A stretch of 64,000 nt of DNA from Scybalocola_A sp900557175 (GTDB lineage Bacteria; Bacillota; Clostridia; Lachnospirales; Lachnospiraceae): assembly GCA_937890745.1 (NCBI GenBank), contig CALADH010000061.1:1-64000 (forward strand). Direction: 5' to 3'. The position numbers were made by a program, and so were the translations under genes. Under the pieces are notes generated by a model. The model searched no databases, was not told where the DNA came from, and worked only from the letters and a program-made list of their open reading frames with translations. The number at the start of each line of letters is the position of its first letter. Position 1 is the first letter of the stretch. Of the stretch, positions 48,868 to 57,359 are shown piece after piece.

Positions 48868-50514
48868 ATGAAACAAATAAAAGATGTTTATGTCATCGGG
48901 CATAAAAATCCCGATACGGATTCGATATGTTCTGCCATTGCTTACGCATGGCTTAAAAATCAGCTTGGCGAAAGACATTATGTTGCGAAGCGTGCGGGAC
49001 AGATCAGCTCAGAAACAGAGTTTGTTTTAAATTATTTTAAGTCGGATGTGCCGACATATATTAATGATGTGCGGGCGCAGGTGAAGGACGCTGTACTTGA
49101 AAGCGGAAAGACAGTCGGCAGAAATATGTCTTTAAAAAATGCATGGCAGATTTTAAAGGAAAATCATTTGGCAACACTGGCGGTGATTGATGAGGAAAAG
49201 AAGTTTGAAGGTTTGATTACAGTCGGTGATATTGCCCGTTCATTTATGGGCGTGTATGACAATCGTATTTTATCCAATGCGAAGACGCCGTATAAAAATT
49301 TAGTGGAAACATTAGAGGGCGAGCTTGTTGTCGGCGATATCAGCCGCCGTGTGGAAAAGGGCAAGGTGCTTATTGCGGCAGCGAACCCCGATTTAATGGA
49401 AAAATATATTGATGAGGGCGATATTGTTATTTTAAGCGACCGGTACGAGTCCCAGCTTTGCGCGATCGAGATGAACGCAAGCTGTCTGATTGTCTGCCTT
49501 GGTTCGGAAGTGTCTCCGGCTATTGTGGAACTTGCGCGGGAAAAGGGCTGTGCGATTATAAAGACGGATTATGATACATTTATCGCGGCGCGGCTGATGA
49601 ATCAGAGTATTCCGATTTCTTATTTTATGGTGCGTGATAATCTGATTACATTTAAGCCGGAGGAGTTTGCGGAGGATGTCCGCAAAATTATGGCTAACAA
49701 GCGTCACCGTGATTTTCCGGTGCTTGATGAAAATGATTGCTTTATCGGTATGCTGACACGCCACAGTCTGATTGAGATGGACAGAAAACAGTTGATTTTA
49801 GTCGATCATAACGAGCGGACACAGGCGGTTGACGGTATTGAGGATGCAGATATTCTTGAAATTGTCGATCATCATAAGCTTGGCAATGTTGAGACGTTAA
49901 AGCCTGTCATGTTCAGAAATCAGCCGGTGGGCTGTACATCAACGATTATTTATCTGATGGCAAAGGAAAATGGTATCGAGATACCGCCGCAGATTGCGGG
50001 GCTGATGTGCTCGGCCATTATTTCGGATACGCTTTTGTTCCGTTCGCCGACGTGTACGCCGGTAGATAAGCGGGCCGCCTGCCGTCTTGCTGAAATTGCC
50101 GGTATTGATGCCGAAAAATATGCGATGGAAATGTTTGATGCGGGAAGCAACCTGACGTCAAGAACAGATGAGGAAATTTTCTATCAGGATTTCAAGAAGT
50201 TTATTTCCGGCAGACATACTTACGGTGTCGGACAAATTACGTCCATGAACAAGGACGAGCTGTTAAAGGTGCGCGGCCGTATCGAGGCGTATATGGAAAA
50301 TGTGCTTGAAAGCCGCGGACTTGAGATGGTTTACTTTATGCTGACAGATATTTTAGATGAGGCGACGGACTTGCTATGTGAAGGGCACAGCGCTGTCGAG
50401 ACTGTCGAGCGCGCTTTCGGTGTTTCAGGTGAAAACGGCTGTGTTCATTTGGACGGCGTTGTTTCAAGAAAGAAGCAGCTGATTCCACGTCTTATGAATG
50501 AACTTCAGGGTTAG
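48868..50514 (+). CDS. Manganese-dependent family II inorganic pyrophosphatase with CBS domains (copy 2)
   Basis: A 548-residue paralogue with the same order: GHKNPDTDSICSA at residues 10-22, CBS, DRTGG-type domain, CBS, then LVDHNERTQAVDG and IVDHHKLGNVE, and the DHHA2 end VSRKKQLIPRL. All DHH-family metal-ligand motifs are intact in both copies, so both should be active. The regulatory insert is the most diverged part by eye (for example GDISRRVEKGKV against GDRTGTITEGKV), which suggests different nucleotide responses. AAGGAGG lies upstream. Tandem CBS-PPases are unusual. Confidence 0.9.
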   Translation: MKQIKDVYVIGHKNPDTDSICSAIAYAWLKNQLGERHYVAKRAGQISSETEFVLNYFKSDVPTYINDVRAQVKDAVLESGKTVGRNMSLKNAWQILKENHLATLAVIDEEKKFEGLITVGDIARSFMGVYDNRILSNAKTPYKNLVETLEGELVVGDISRRVEKGKVLIAAANPDLMEKYIDEGDIVILSDRYESQLCAIEMNASCLIVCLGSEVSPAIVELAREKGCAIIKTDYDTFIAARLMNQSIPISYFMVRDNLITFKPEEFAEDVRKIMANKRHRDFPVLDENDCFIGMLTRHSLIEMDRKQLILVDHNERTQAVDGIEDADILEIVDHHKLGNVETLKPVMFRNQPVGCTSTIIYLMAKENGIEIPPQIAGLMCSAIISDTLLFRSPTCTPVDKRAACRLAEIAGIDAEKYAMEMFDAGSNLTSRTDEEIFYQDFKKFISGRHTYGVGQITSMNKDELLKVRGRIEAYMENVLESRGLEMVYFMLTDILDEATDLLCEGHSAVETVERAFGVSGENGCVHLDGVVSRKKQLIPRLMNELQG

Positions 50515-50551
50515 ACTAAAAATTCAGGCTGGATTTTAAGGAGGAAAATAG

Positions 50552-51139
50552 ATGGCAAAGCAGCAGTGGAAGCCGGGCAATATGGTTTATCCCCTGCCGG
50601 CAGTGATGGTATCGTGTGCCGGTAAGGATGGCCGCCCGAATGTGATGACGGCGGCGTGGACGGGAACGATATGCTCGGATCCGGCGATGGTTTATGTTTC
50701 TGTGCGTAAGGAGCGTTTTTCGCACCATATGCTGATGGAAACGAAGGAATATGTCATTAATCTGACGACAGAGGCACTTGCAAAGGCAACCGATTATGTG
50801 GGTGTGAAGTCGGGCAGAGATATGGATAAATTTGAGGCAATGCATCTGACGCCGGTCATGGGCACATTAAAATATGCGCCGATGATTGAGGAAAGTCCGG
50901 TATGTATCGAGTGTGAAGTGACTCAGGTGCTTGAGCTTGGCAGTCATGATATGTTTATTGCCAAAGTTAAAAATGTTTATGCCGATGAAAAATATATGGA
51001 TGAGACGGGCCGGTTTGATCTGGCGAAGGCAAAGCCGCTTGTTTATTCCCACGGACAGTATTACGGCGTCGGCCGCCATATCGGACGTTTCGGCTTTTCA
51101 GTGCAAAAAAAGCCGGTGAAAAAGGCAAAGAAAAAGTAG
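50552..51139 (+). CDS. Flavin reductase-like domain protein (flavoredoxin type)
   Basis: A 195-residue FMN-binding split-barrel protein of the flavin reductase-like group. The N-terminus NMVYPLPAVMVSC and the FMN-site sequence MTAAWTGTICSDPAMVYVSV are typical, followed by TKEYVINLTTEALA. The lysine-rich tail (KKPVKKAKKK) is odd and may be a flexible extension. Likely role: small flavoprotein electron carrier or reductase; the partner is unknown. AAGGAGG precedes the ATG. It lies 37 bases after the pyrophosphatases and 57 before dinB. Confidence 0.83.
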   Translation: MAKQQWKPGNMVYPLPAVMVSCAGKDGRPNVMTAAWTGTICSDPAMVYVSVRKERFSHHMLMETKEYVINLTTEALAKATDYVGVKSGRDMDKFEAMHLTPVMGTLKYAPMIEESPVCIECEVTQVLELGSHDMFIAKVKNVYADEKYMDETGRFDLAKAKPLVYSHGQYYGVGRHIGRFGFSVQKKPVKKAKKK

Positions 51140-51196
51140 CCCGGCGGAAAAAACAGGCAGCCGGTAAAAGTAAGCGGGCAGGAAGGGTGAGAGGCC

Positions 51197-52444
51197 GTGA
51201 AAAACAGTATCTGGTTTCATATTGACGTCAACAGTGCCTTTTTAAGCTGGACGGCGGTCGAGCTTTTAAAGGCCGGTGCGGCGGAGGATATACGGAAGGT
51301 GCCGTCAATTATCGGCGGCGATATGACAAAACGTCACGGCGTTGTCCTTGCAAAATCCACACCGGCAAAGGTCTATGGTATTAAAACAGGCGAGCCGGTG
51401 ACGGATGCCTATAAAAAATGTCCCCACTTGAAAAATTATCCGCCGGATCATCGGAAATATAAGGAATACAGTGACCGCCTGATGAAGCTTTTATCAGAGT
51501 ATTCGCCGGAAATTGTCCAGTACAGCATTGATGAATGTTTTTTGCGTTATGTGCCGGGAACAGATTGTGAGGCACAGGCGCTGCGGGCGCAGGCTGTCGC
51601 GGACGCTTTCAAAATCAAGGACAGAATTTGCCGGGAGCTTTTGTTTACTGTGAATATCGGTATTTCTGAAAATAAACTGCTTGCAAAGATGGCATCGGAT
51701 TTTGAAAAACCGGATAAGGTACATACACTTTTTCCGGAGGAAATTCAAAAGAAGATGTGGCCGCTGCCGGTGTCCGAGCTGTTTATGGTCGGCCGGGCGA
51801 CGGCAGAAAAGCTAAGGCTTCTCGGAATTAAGACAATCGGAGATTTGGCAAAAACGGATGTTGGTATATTGACAGCCCATTTAAAGAGCCACGGAAAGAC
51901 GATATGGGAGTTTGCCAACGGTATTGAAGGAACGCCGATTGACGGCCGGGCGCATACAGAAAATAAGGGAATCGGAAATATGACAACACTGTCGCAGGAT
52001 TTATCAGACAAGACGGAAATTTTCGAGGTGCTCAGAGAGCTTGCAGAAAAGGTTGCCGGCCGCCTTCGGGCATCAGGACAGCAGGCGGGGCTTGTCTGCG
52101 TGGAAATTAAATATGCAGATTTTACGAAAGCGACCCATCAGATGCAGCTTTTATCACCGACAAACGTTTCAGATACAATTTACAGGGCTGCCTGCCGTCT
52201 TTTTGAGGAAGTGTGGAAGGGATATCCGGTGCGGCTGCTTGGCATACGCACATCCAAGCTTTCAAAAACCGGACAGCAGCAGATGAATCTTTTTGATATG
52301 GCCAAAAGTGAGAAGATGCAAAAGCTTGATAAGGCGCTTGACGAGATCCGGGAGCGCTACGGCACATCGGCGGTTGTCCGCGGCAGCAAGATGCATGTTC
52401 AAAGGCTTGGCTGGGACAGTGAAATACCGGAGGATGATTTTTAG
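51197..52444 (+). CDS. dinB: Y-family DNA polymerase (DinB/Pol IV-like)
   Basis: A 415-residue translesion DNA polymerase. Catalytic acidic residues are visible in FHIDVNSAFLSW (residues 6-17) and SIDECFLRY (about 108-116). The fingers/palm motif GVVLAKSTPAKVYGIKTGEP, the thumb helix-hairpin-helix LRLLGIKTIGDLA and the little-finger domain (about 235-390) are all present. There is no C-terminal beta-clamp motif that I can assign with confidence. GTG start with AGAGGCC upstream. Its stop is immediately followed by the ATG of the next gene. No LexA site was sought in depth. Confidence 0.9.
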   Translation: MKNSIWFHIDVNSAFLSWTAVELLKAGAAEDIRKVPSIIGGDMTKRHGVVLAKSTPAKVYGIKTGEPVTDAYKKCPHLKNYPPDHRKYKEYSDRLMKLLSEYSPEIVQYSIDECFLRYVPGTDCEAQALRAQAVADAFKIKDRICRELLFTVNIGISENKLLAKMASDFEKPDKVHTLFPEEIQKKMWPLPVSELFMVGRATAEKLRLLGIKTIGDLAKTDVGILTAHLKSHGKTIWEFANGIEGTPIDGRAHTENKGIGNMTTLSQDLSDKTEIFEVLRELAEKVAGRLRASGQQAGLVCVEIKYADFTKATHQMQLLSPTNVSDTIYRAACRLFEEVWKGYPVRLLGIRTSKLSKTGQQQMNLFDMAKSEKMQKLDKALDEIRERYGTSAVVRGSKMHVQRLGWDSEIPEDDF

Positions 52445-52960
52445 ATGAATGATAAAAATATTGTACTTATAGGAATGCCGGGGGCGGGAAAGAGTACCGT
52501 CGGCGTTGTGCTTGCTAAAATGCTCGGCTACAGCTTTGTAGATGCTGACCTTTTGATTCAGAATCAGGAAGGGGATATTTTACAGCACCTTATTGAAAAA
52601 CATGGAATTGATGGCTTTCTTGCCATTGAAAATCAGGTGAACAGAGATATTTCGGTGAAGCGGACCGTCATTGCCACAGGCGGCAGTGTCTGTTACTGCG
52701 ATGAGGCGCTTCAGACAATGGCAGGCCACAGTCTGCGCGTTTATATACGTGTTTCCTACGAAGCACTGGAAAAAAGGCTCGGCAGTCTTTTAGAAAGAGG
52801 CGTCGTCATAAGAAAGGGCGTTACACTGAAGGATTTATATGATGAGCGTACGCCGCTTTATGAAAAATATGCGGATTTGATAATTGATGTGGACGGTCTG
52901 ACAATCGCGCAGGCTGTCGAAAAGATGAGTAAGGAAGTGAAAGCGGCACTTGGAAAATAA
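52445..52960 (+). CDS. Shikimate kinase-like P-loop kinase, atypical substrate site
   Basis: A 171-residue P-loop kinase of the AroK family. The Walker A motif GMPGAGKST (residues 9-17) and the FVDADLL segment match. Two shikimate-binding motifs do not: the usual FR of GExxFRxxE is FL here (GIDGFLAIEN), and the GGG of ATGGG reads ATGGSV. The lid region LLERGVVIRKGVTLKDLYDERTPLY is typical. It may phosphorylate shikimate less canonically or another small alcohol. It starts directly after the dinB stop and precedes yfhO, away from other aromatic-pathway genes. Confidence 0.75.
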   Translation: MNDKNIVLIGMPGAGKSTVGVVLAKMLGYSFVDADLLIQNQEGDILQHLIEKHGIDGFLAIENQVNRDISVKRTVIATGGSVCYCDEALQTMAGHSLRVYIRVSYEALEKRLGSLLERGVVIRKGVTLKDLYDERTPLYEKYADLIIDVDGLTIAQAVEKMSKEVKAALGK

Positions 52961-52984
52961 AGCTGCCGTGAAAGGTGTAGAAAG

Positions 52985-55624
52985 ATGTTTGGCACATTAA
53001 AGCAAAAAAAATCAGACAGAAAAAAGTTTGGATTATCGAAAGATAGTTTTGTCATGCGGCGGTTTTATTATCTGCTTGCATTTTTTATACCGCTTGTCAT
53101 TGTGACGGCCGCGGATATTGCGCTCGGCATTCATCCGTTTGGCGACAGGGCGGTGCTTATTATCGACTCATATCACCAGTATGCGCCGTTTTTTTCGGAT
53201 TTTTATGATAAGATTGTCAATGGCGGCAGTCTGCTTTATTCATGGAACGGCGGCCTTGGCATTAATTTTTGGGCGATTACGGCATACTATCTGGCAAGCC
53301 CGTTAAATGCTCTGTTTTTGCTTGTGCCGAGAGCTTTTCTCATTGAAGTATTTACAATGATTATTATTCTGAAAATTGCACTTTCAGGTTTAAGCTTTGC
53401 TTACTATATTAGTAAGCACTATAAAAAATATGATGTGACAATTGTTTATTTCAGTTTATTTTATGCTTTAAGCGGCTGGGTACTCGGCTATAACTGGAAT
53501 ATTATGTGGCTGGACTGTATTTTTATCTTCCCGCTTGTGATGCTCGGACTTGAAAAGCTGATGCGCGAAGGGAAGGGCTTTATGTACGGTGTTTCTCTTG
53601 CAGCCTGCATCATATGCAATTACTACATATCAATTATGGTATGTATATTTCTTGTGCTTTATTTCTTTGTACTGTTTATTCAGAAAAGAACAAAAAGCTT
53701 TAAACTGTTTTTGGACAGAGGGCTTAAGTTTGCCGGCTATTCGCTGCTTGCGGGCGCTGTGGGCGCAGTACTATTGCTTCCGGCTTTCTTTGCGCTGATG
53801 CAGACACATTCGGCAGAATCAACCTTTCCGACGGTGTTTAAGTTTTATAAAAATTTTTGGGACATATTGTCACAGCATATGGCAATGGTTGAGCCGACGA
53901 GTCTTAGCGGTCTGCCAAATCTTTACTGCGGCGTCATTGTTATGATGTTTGTGATTTTATACTTATTCCGGCCGAAAACACCGGTCACCCATAAGGTGAC
54001 AAAGTTGCTTCTGCTTGTTTTTATGATTTTCAGCTGCAATGTCAATTTTCTTGACTACATATGGCACGGCTTCCATTATCCGAACAGCCTGCCAAACCGA
54101 TTTACGTTTATTTACATCTTTATTTTGCTGACGATGTGCTATGAGGTCTTTCTCATGCTGCGCCGCTATAAAATATGGCAGTATTTTACGGCATTTATCG
54201 GCAGTATGGGCTTTGTTATGCTTGCCTATACTTATGGCAAGACAAAGAAGGAAATCTATGTCTATATTGTGACAATGGCACTTTTGTGGGTTTACTTTAT
54301 TTTAATGAATTTTTATAAGGCACGTCCGGATAAGACGCGGCTTCTTAAAAATGTATGGCTTTTTGTCCTTGTGATTGAGGTTGCGGCCAATGCTATTTTC
54401 GGGCTTTTGTCTAACGGTTCGGTCAGTTATTCTGCTTATGTGAAGGATTTAAAGGCCTCAGAGGGCATCCATGAGCTGACGGATCATCAGGAGACGCTTT
54501 ACCGGACGGAGCTCAATGAGTTTGCCGGGCGAAATAATGTGACATGGCTCGGTTTTAAGGGTGTGTCTATGTTTTCATCGACGGTGAGCGACGGCATTGA
54601 TACGCTGATGGGCGATCTGGGGCTTTTTTCGGCGGTCAATAAATTCAGCTTTCAGGGCAGCACCGAGGTGACGGATGCCATGCTGGATGTGAAGTATCTT
54701 CTTTCAAATACAAAAACAGATAATATACGTGATTTCAGATATTTGGGAACAGTGGAGGAAAAACACGTTTATGAAAATCCGCACGCGGTCGGCATCGGCT
54801 TTTTAGTCAATGACAGCTACGCTCAGTGGAATACAGCTTCTGTGCGTCCGTGGGAGGTACTTAACGATTTTGCAAGAAAGGCGGCAGGTCTTACTTCGGA
54901 TATTTACACGGAAGAACTCATTACAGGCGAGCCTGCGGCAACCGGCGGTACAGTTATTAAAGAAGGCAATGGTGATTACCGGTTTACAAAGGGCAGCGGC
55001 TCTGAGCATAAGCTTGTGTATACAATTAACGGTGCTCAGATGGCACACCGCTATATTTATTATAAGGCGCCGCATATGGATAAGCTGACAGTCACTGCAG
55101 GAGGGACGACAAAAAGCTACTCCGATACAAGAGGCCACATTGTCGATATCGGCCGCTTCGGTGCGGGTGAGACAGTGACGCTGACCTTTGTGCTTGATGA
55201 TGAATATTCAAGTGCCGATGTAGAGCTTTATATGTTCGGCACAGATGACAATGCACTGGCAGATTTTTATACTGCAATTGCGCGCTCGCCGTTTCAGGTG
55301 ACAGCGTATTCCGATACAAAAATTACCGGCTATGCAGATGCTGCATTTGATGGTATTATGTATACATCCATTCCGTATGATGAAGGATGGACGGTGAGCG
55401 TTGACGGTGAGCCGGTTGAAATAAAAAGTGTTGCCGATGGCCTGCTCTATTTTGATATTGATGCAGGCAGGCATGAAATTGAGATGACATACCGGCCGAA
55501 GGGCTTTACTGCCGGTTTTTATATATCGGCTGTTTCGTTGTTGATTTTCACGATACTTTATTTCAGAGGAAGAACGAGAGAAATCAACATTGCCAAAAAG
55601 CGCCATGTCAGCGTAAAAAATTAG
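52985..55624 (+). CDS. YfhO family membrane protein
   Basis: An 879-residue polytopic membrane protein of the YfhO family, related to GT-C-type glycosyltransferases. The first extracellular loop carries the family sequence IDSYHQYAPFFSDFYDKI and YSWNGGLGINFWA (about residues 58-95). About twelve hydrophobic segments follow to residue 480. A large extracytoplasmic beta-rich part spans about 500-850, and a last membrane helix (FYISAVSLLIFTILYF) ends the protein. In Bacillus YfhO takes part in sugar decoration of teichoic acid; the substrate here is unknown. It lies 24 bases after the kinase-like gene. Confidence 0.88.
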   Translation: MFGTLKQKKSDRKKFGLSKDSFVMRRFYYLLAFFIPLVIVTAADIALGIHPFGDRAVLIIDSYHQYAPFFSDFYDKIVNGGSLLYSWNGGLGINFWAITAYYLASPLNALFLLVPRAFLIEVFTMIIILKIALSGLSFAYYISKHYKKYDVTIVYFSLFYALSGWVLGYNWNIMWLDCIFIFPLVMLGLEKLMREGKGFMYGVSLAACIICNYYISIMVCIFLVLYFFVLFIQKRTKSFKLFLDRGLKFAGYSLLAGAVGAVLLLPAFFALMQTHSAESTFPTVFKFYKNFWDILSQHMAMVEPTSLSGLPNLYCGVIVMMFVILYLFRPKTPVTHKVTKLLLLVFMIFSCNVNFLDYIWHGFHYPNSLPNRFTFIYIFILLTMCYEVFLMLRRYKIWQYFTAFIGSMGFVMLAYTYGKTKKEIYVYIVTMALLWVYFILMNFYKARPDKTRLLKNVWLFVLVIEVAANAIFGLLSNGSVSYSAYVKDLKASEGIHELTDHQETLYRTELNEFAGRNNVTWLGFKGVSMFSSTVSDGIDTLMGDLGLFSAVNKFSFQGSTEVTDAMLDVKYLLSNTKTDNIRDFRYLGTVEEKHVYENPHAVGIGFLVNDSYAQWNTASVRPWEVLNDFARKAAGLTSDIYTEELITGEPAATGGTVIKEGNGDYRFTKGSGSEHKLVYTINGAQMAHRYIYYKAPHMDKLTVTAGGTTKSYSDTRGHIVDIGRFGAGETVTLTFVLDDEYSSADVELYMFGTDDNALADFYTAIARSPFQVTAYSDTKITGYADAAFDGIMYTSIPYDEGWTVSVDGEPVEIKSVADGLLYFDIDAGRHEIEMTYRPKGFTAGFYISAVSLLIFTILYFRGRTREINIAKKRHVSVKN

Positions 55625-55664
55625 TAATAAAATTCATGAAAATATAAAAAATAATTTACAAACA

Positions 55665-55692
55665 GTCGAGATATGCTATAATAATAACTATA
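55665..55692 (+). promoter_or_regulatory. Promoter of murA
   Basis: TTTACA (55665-55670), a 16-base spacer ending in the extended -10 TGC, then a perfect TATAAT (55687-55692). Confidence 0.82.
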
Positions 55693-55781
55693 TGCATATA
55701 TTATTTGAATGTGTATATTTGTAAGGAATACATCTGAAAAGGGCGCTGTGGGCGCTAAAAAGAAAAATTAAGAGGTGTGTA

Positions 55782-57074
55782 ATGAATCAATATATTATAA
55801 AAGGCGGAAACCCTTTGGTCGGTGAAGTACCTATCGCAGGTGCGAAAAATGCGGCGCTTGGAATTTTGGCGGCAGCGGTGATGACAGACCAGACAGTAAC
55901 TATTGAGAATTTACCGGATGTCAGAGATATTAATGTTTTATTGCAGGCAATAGAGTCTATAGGTGCAAAAATTGAGCGCCTTGATAAAAATACAGTAAAA
56001 ATTAACGCAAGCACACTCCACACTTTGAGCGTGGATGACAGCTTTATAAGAAAAATCAGAGCATCCTATTATCTTTTGGGGGCCTGCCTCGGAAAGTACA
56101 AACGTGCGGAAGTATCGCTTCCGGGCGGATGTAATATCGGCAGCCGTCCGATTGACCAGCATCTTAAAGGCTTTAAGATGCTCGGCGCAAAGGTTCGTAT
56201 TGAAAACGGTATGATTGTCGCGGAGGCGGAGAAGCTTCGCGGCGCACATATTTATTTTGACGTTGTGACTGTCGGTGCGACAATCAACGTGATGATGGCA
56301 GCAGCGATGGCTGAAGGCTATACGATTCTTGAAAATGCAGCTAAGGAGCCGCATATTGTTGATGTGGCAAACTTCCTCAACAGTATGGGAGCCAATATTA
56401 AGGGCGCGGGTACAGATGTGATCCGGATCCGCGGTGTGCATAAGCTGCACGGCACAGAGTATTCCATCATTCCGGATCAGATTGAGGCAGGCACATTTAT
56501 GTGTGCGGCTGTGGCAACTAAAGGTGATATTACTGTAAAGAATGTTATTCCGAAGCATCTTGAGTCAATTACGGCGAAGCTTTTGGAAATCGGCGCGCAG
56601 GTTGAGGAGTGCGATGACGCGGTTCGTGTCGTATGTTCAGAGCGCTGTTCCTCGACAAATATTAAGACATTGCCTTATCCGGGCTTTCCGACAGATATGC
56701 AGCCGCAGATGTCCGTGGCGCTTGCCTTATCTGACGGTACAAGTATTGTGACAGAGAGTATATTTGAGAACCGCTTTAAGTATGTGGACGAGCTGGCGCG
56801 TATGGGCGCTCATATTAAGGTTGAGGGCAATACAGCAGTCATTTCCGGCGTTAAAGGCTTTAAGGGCGCTGCAGTGAGCGCTCCGGATTTAAGAGCCGGC
56901 GCAGCGCTTGTCATGGCGGCACTGGCAGCCGACGGCATTACGACTGTGGACGGCATTGAGTATATTCAGCGAGGATATGAAGATTTCGAGGGCAAGCTAA
57001 AGAGCCTCGGCGGTGTCATTGAGCGCGTTGATAATGAAAAAGACCTTCAGAAATTTAAACTGAAAATAGGTTGA
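55782..57074 (+). CDS. murA: UDP-N-acetylglucosamine 1-carboxyvinyltransferase (MurA)
   Basis: A 430-residue enzyme for the first committed step of peptidoglycan synthesis, transfer of enolpyruvate from PEP to UDP-GlcNAc. The inside-out alpha/beta barrel begins with IIKGGNPLVGEVPIAGAKNAAL. The PEP-reactive, fosfomycin-target Cys is kept in LPGGCNIGSRPIDQH (about residue 116). PTDMQPQMSVALAL and the C-terminal RAGAALVMAALAADG are typical. It is monocistronic with a good promoter. Firmicutes often have two copies, and I cannot tell whether this is MurA1 or MurA2. Confidence 0.95.
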   Translation: MNQYIIKGGNPLVGEVPIAGAKNAALGILAAAVMTDQTVTIENLPDVRDINVLLQAIESIGAKIERLDKNTVKINASTLHTLSVDDSFIRKIRASYYLLGACLGKYKRAEVSLPGGCNIGSRPIDQHLKGFKMLGAKVRIENGMIVAEAEKLRGAHIYFDVVTVGATINVMMAAAMAEGYTILENAAKEPHIVDVANFLNSMGANIKGAGTDVIRIRGVHKLHGTEYSIIPDQIEAGTFMCAAVATKGDITVKNVIPKHLESITAKLLEIGAQVEECDDAVRVVCSERCSSTNIKTLPYPGFPTDMQPQMSVALALSDGTSIVTESIFENRFKYVDELARMGAHIKVEGNTAVISGVKGFKGAAVSAPDLRAGAALVMAALAADGITTVDGIEYIQRGYEDFEGKLKSLGGVIERVDNEKDLQKFKLKIG

Positions 57075-57099
57075 TTTTTAAAAGAAATTCAGTTATAAT
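57071..57099 (+). promoter_or_regulatory. Promoter of the SAM riboswitch-metK transcript
   Basis: TTGATT (57071-57076), a 17-base spacer and a perfect TATAAT (57094-57099). The -35 overlaps the murA stop codon (57072-57074). Confidence 0.83.
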
Positions 57100-57122
57100 A
57101 AAATGTACAACTAAAAAAGAAG

Positions 57123-57230
57123 ATTCTCTTATTCAGAGCAATGGAGACTAAGGGTCTACGAAATTGCGGCAACCCCTGCTTAGACATGGAAGGTGCCTCC
57201 CCGAGCGATAAACATCGAACAATAAGAGGA
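57123..57230 (+). promoter_or_regulatory. metK: SAM riboswitch (SAM-I/SAM-IV clan) controlling metK
   Basis: The outer helix P1 is CTCTTATT (57126-57133) with AATAAGAG (57221-57228). The core has GCGGCAACC and GGAAGGTGCC, the SAM-binding signature of the SAM clan. A P2 hairpin (GCAAT / ATTGC, inner AGAC / GTCT) presents CTAAG, which is complementary to CTTAG at 57178-57182, forming the expected pseudoknot. A small hairpin CGAT / ATCG follows. Details of P2-P4 look closer to the SAM-I/IV variant than to the classic S-box. High SAM should favour termination upstream of metK. Confidence 0.88.
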
Positions 57231-57245
57231 TTTGATGATGTAATC

Positions 57246-57273
57246 AAGTCCGCTTATTCAGCGGACTTTTTTT
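57246..57273 (+). terminator. Terminator of the SAM riboswitch
   Basis: A perfect 8-bp stem AAGTCCGC / GCGGACTT followed by six T, about 16 bases after P1. Confidence 0.93.
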
Positions 57274-57303
57274 ATGACATAGGATGCAATTTCCTATGTC
57301 ATA
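57273..57303 (+). other. Perfect hairpin in the metK leader after the terminator
   Basis: TATGACATAGGA / TCCTATGTCATA with a short loop, then AAAAAATG. It lies between the terminator and the metK ribosome-binding site and may stabilise the read-through mRNA or act as a second terminator on the minus strand. Confidence 0.65.
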
Positions 57304-57359
57304 AAAAATGAGAATATTCTGTTTAGTTATCATACACAATAAGAAAAGGAGAGATTACA

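Noticed and set aside
47110..57303. Shared 12-base element ATCCTATGTCAT before the pyrophosphatase gene (47112) and, in the metK leader hairpin (57274, minus sense)
   Set aside because: Matches of twelve bases are expected by chance many times in 64 kb. Without conservation data it is not evidence of a common operator.
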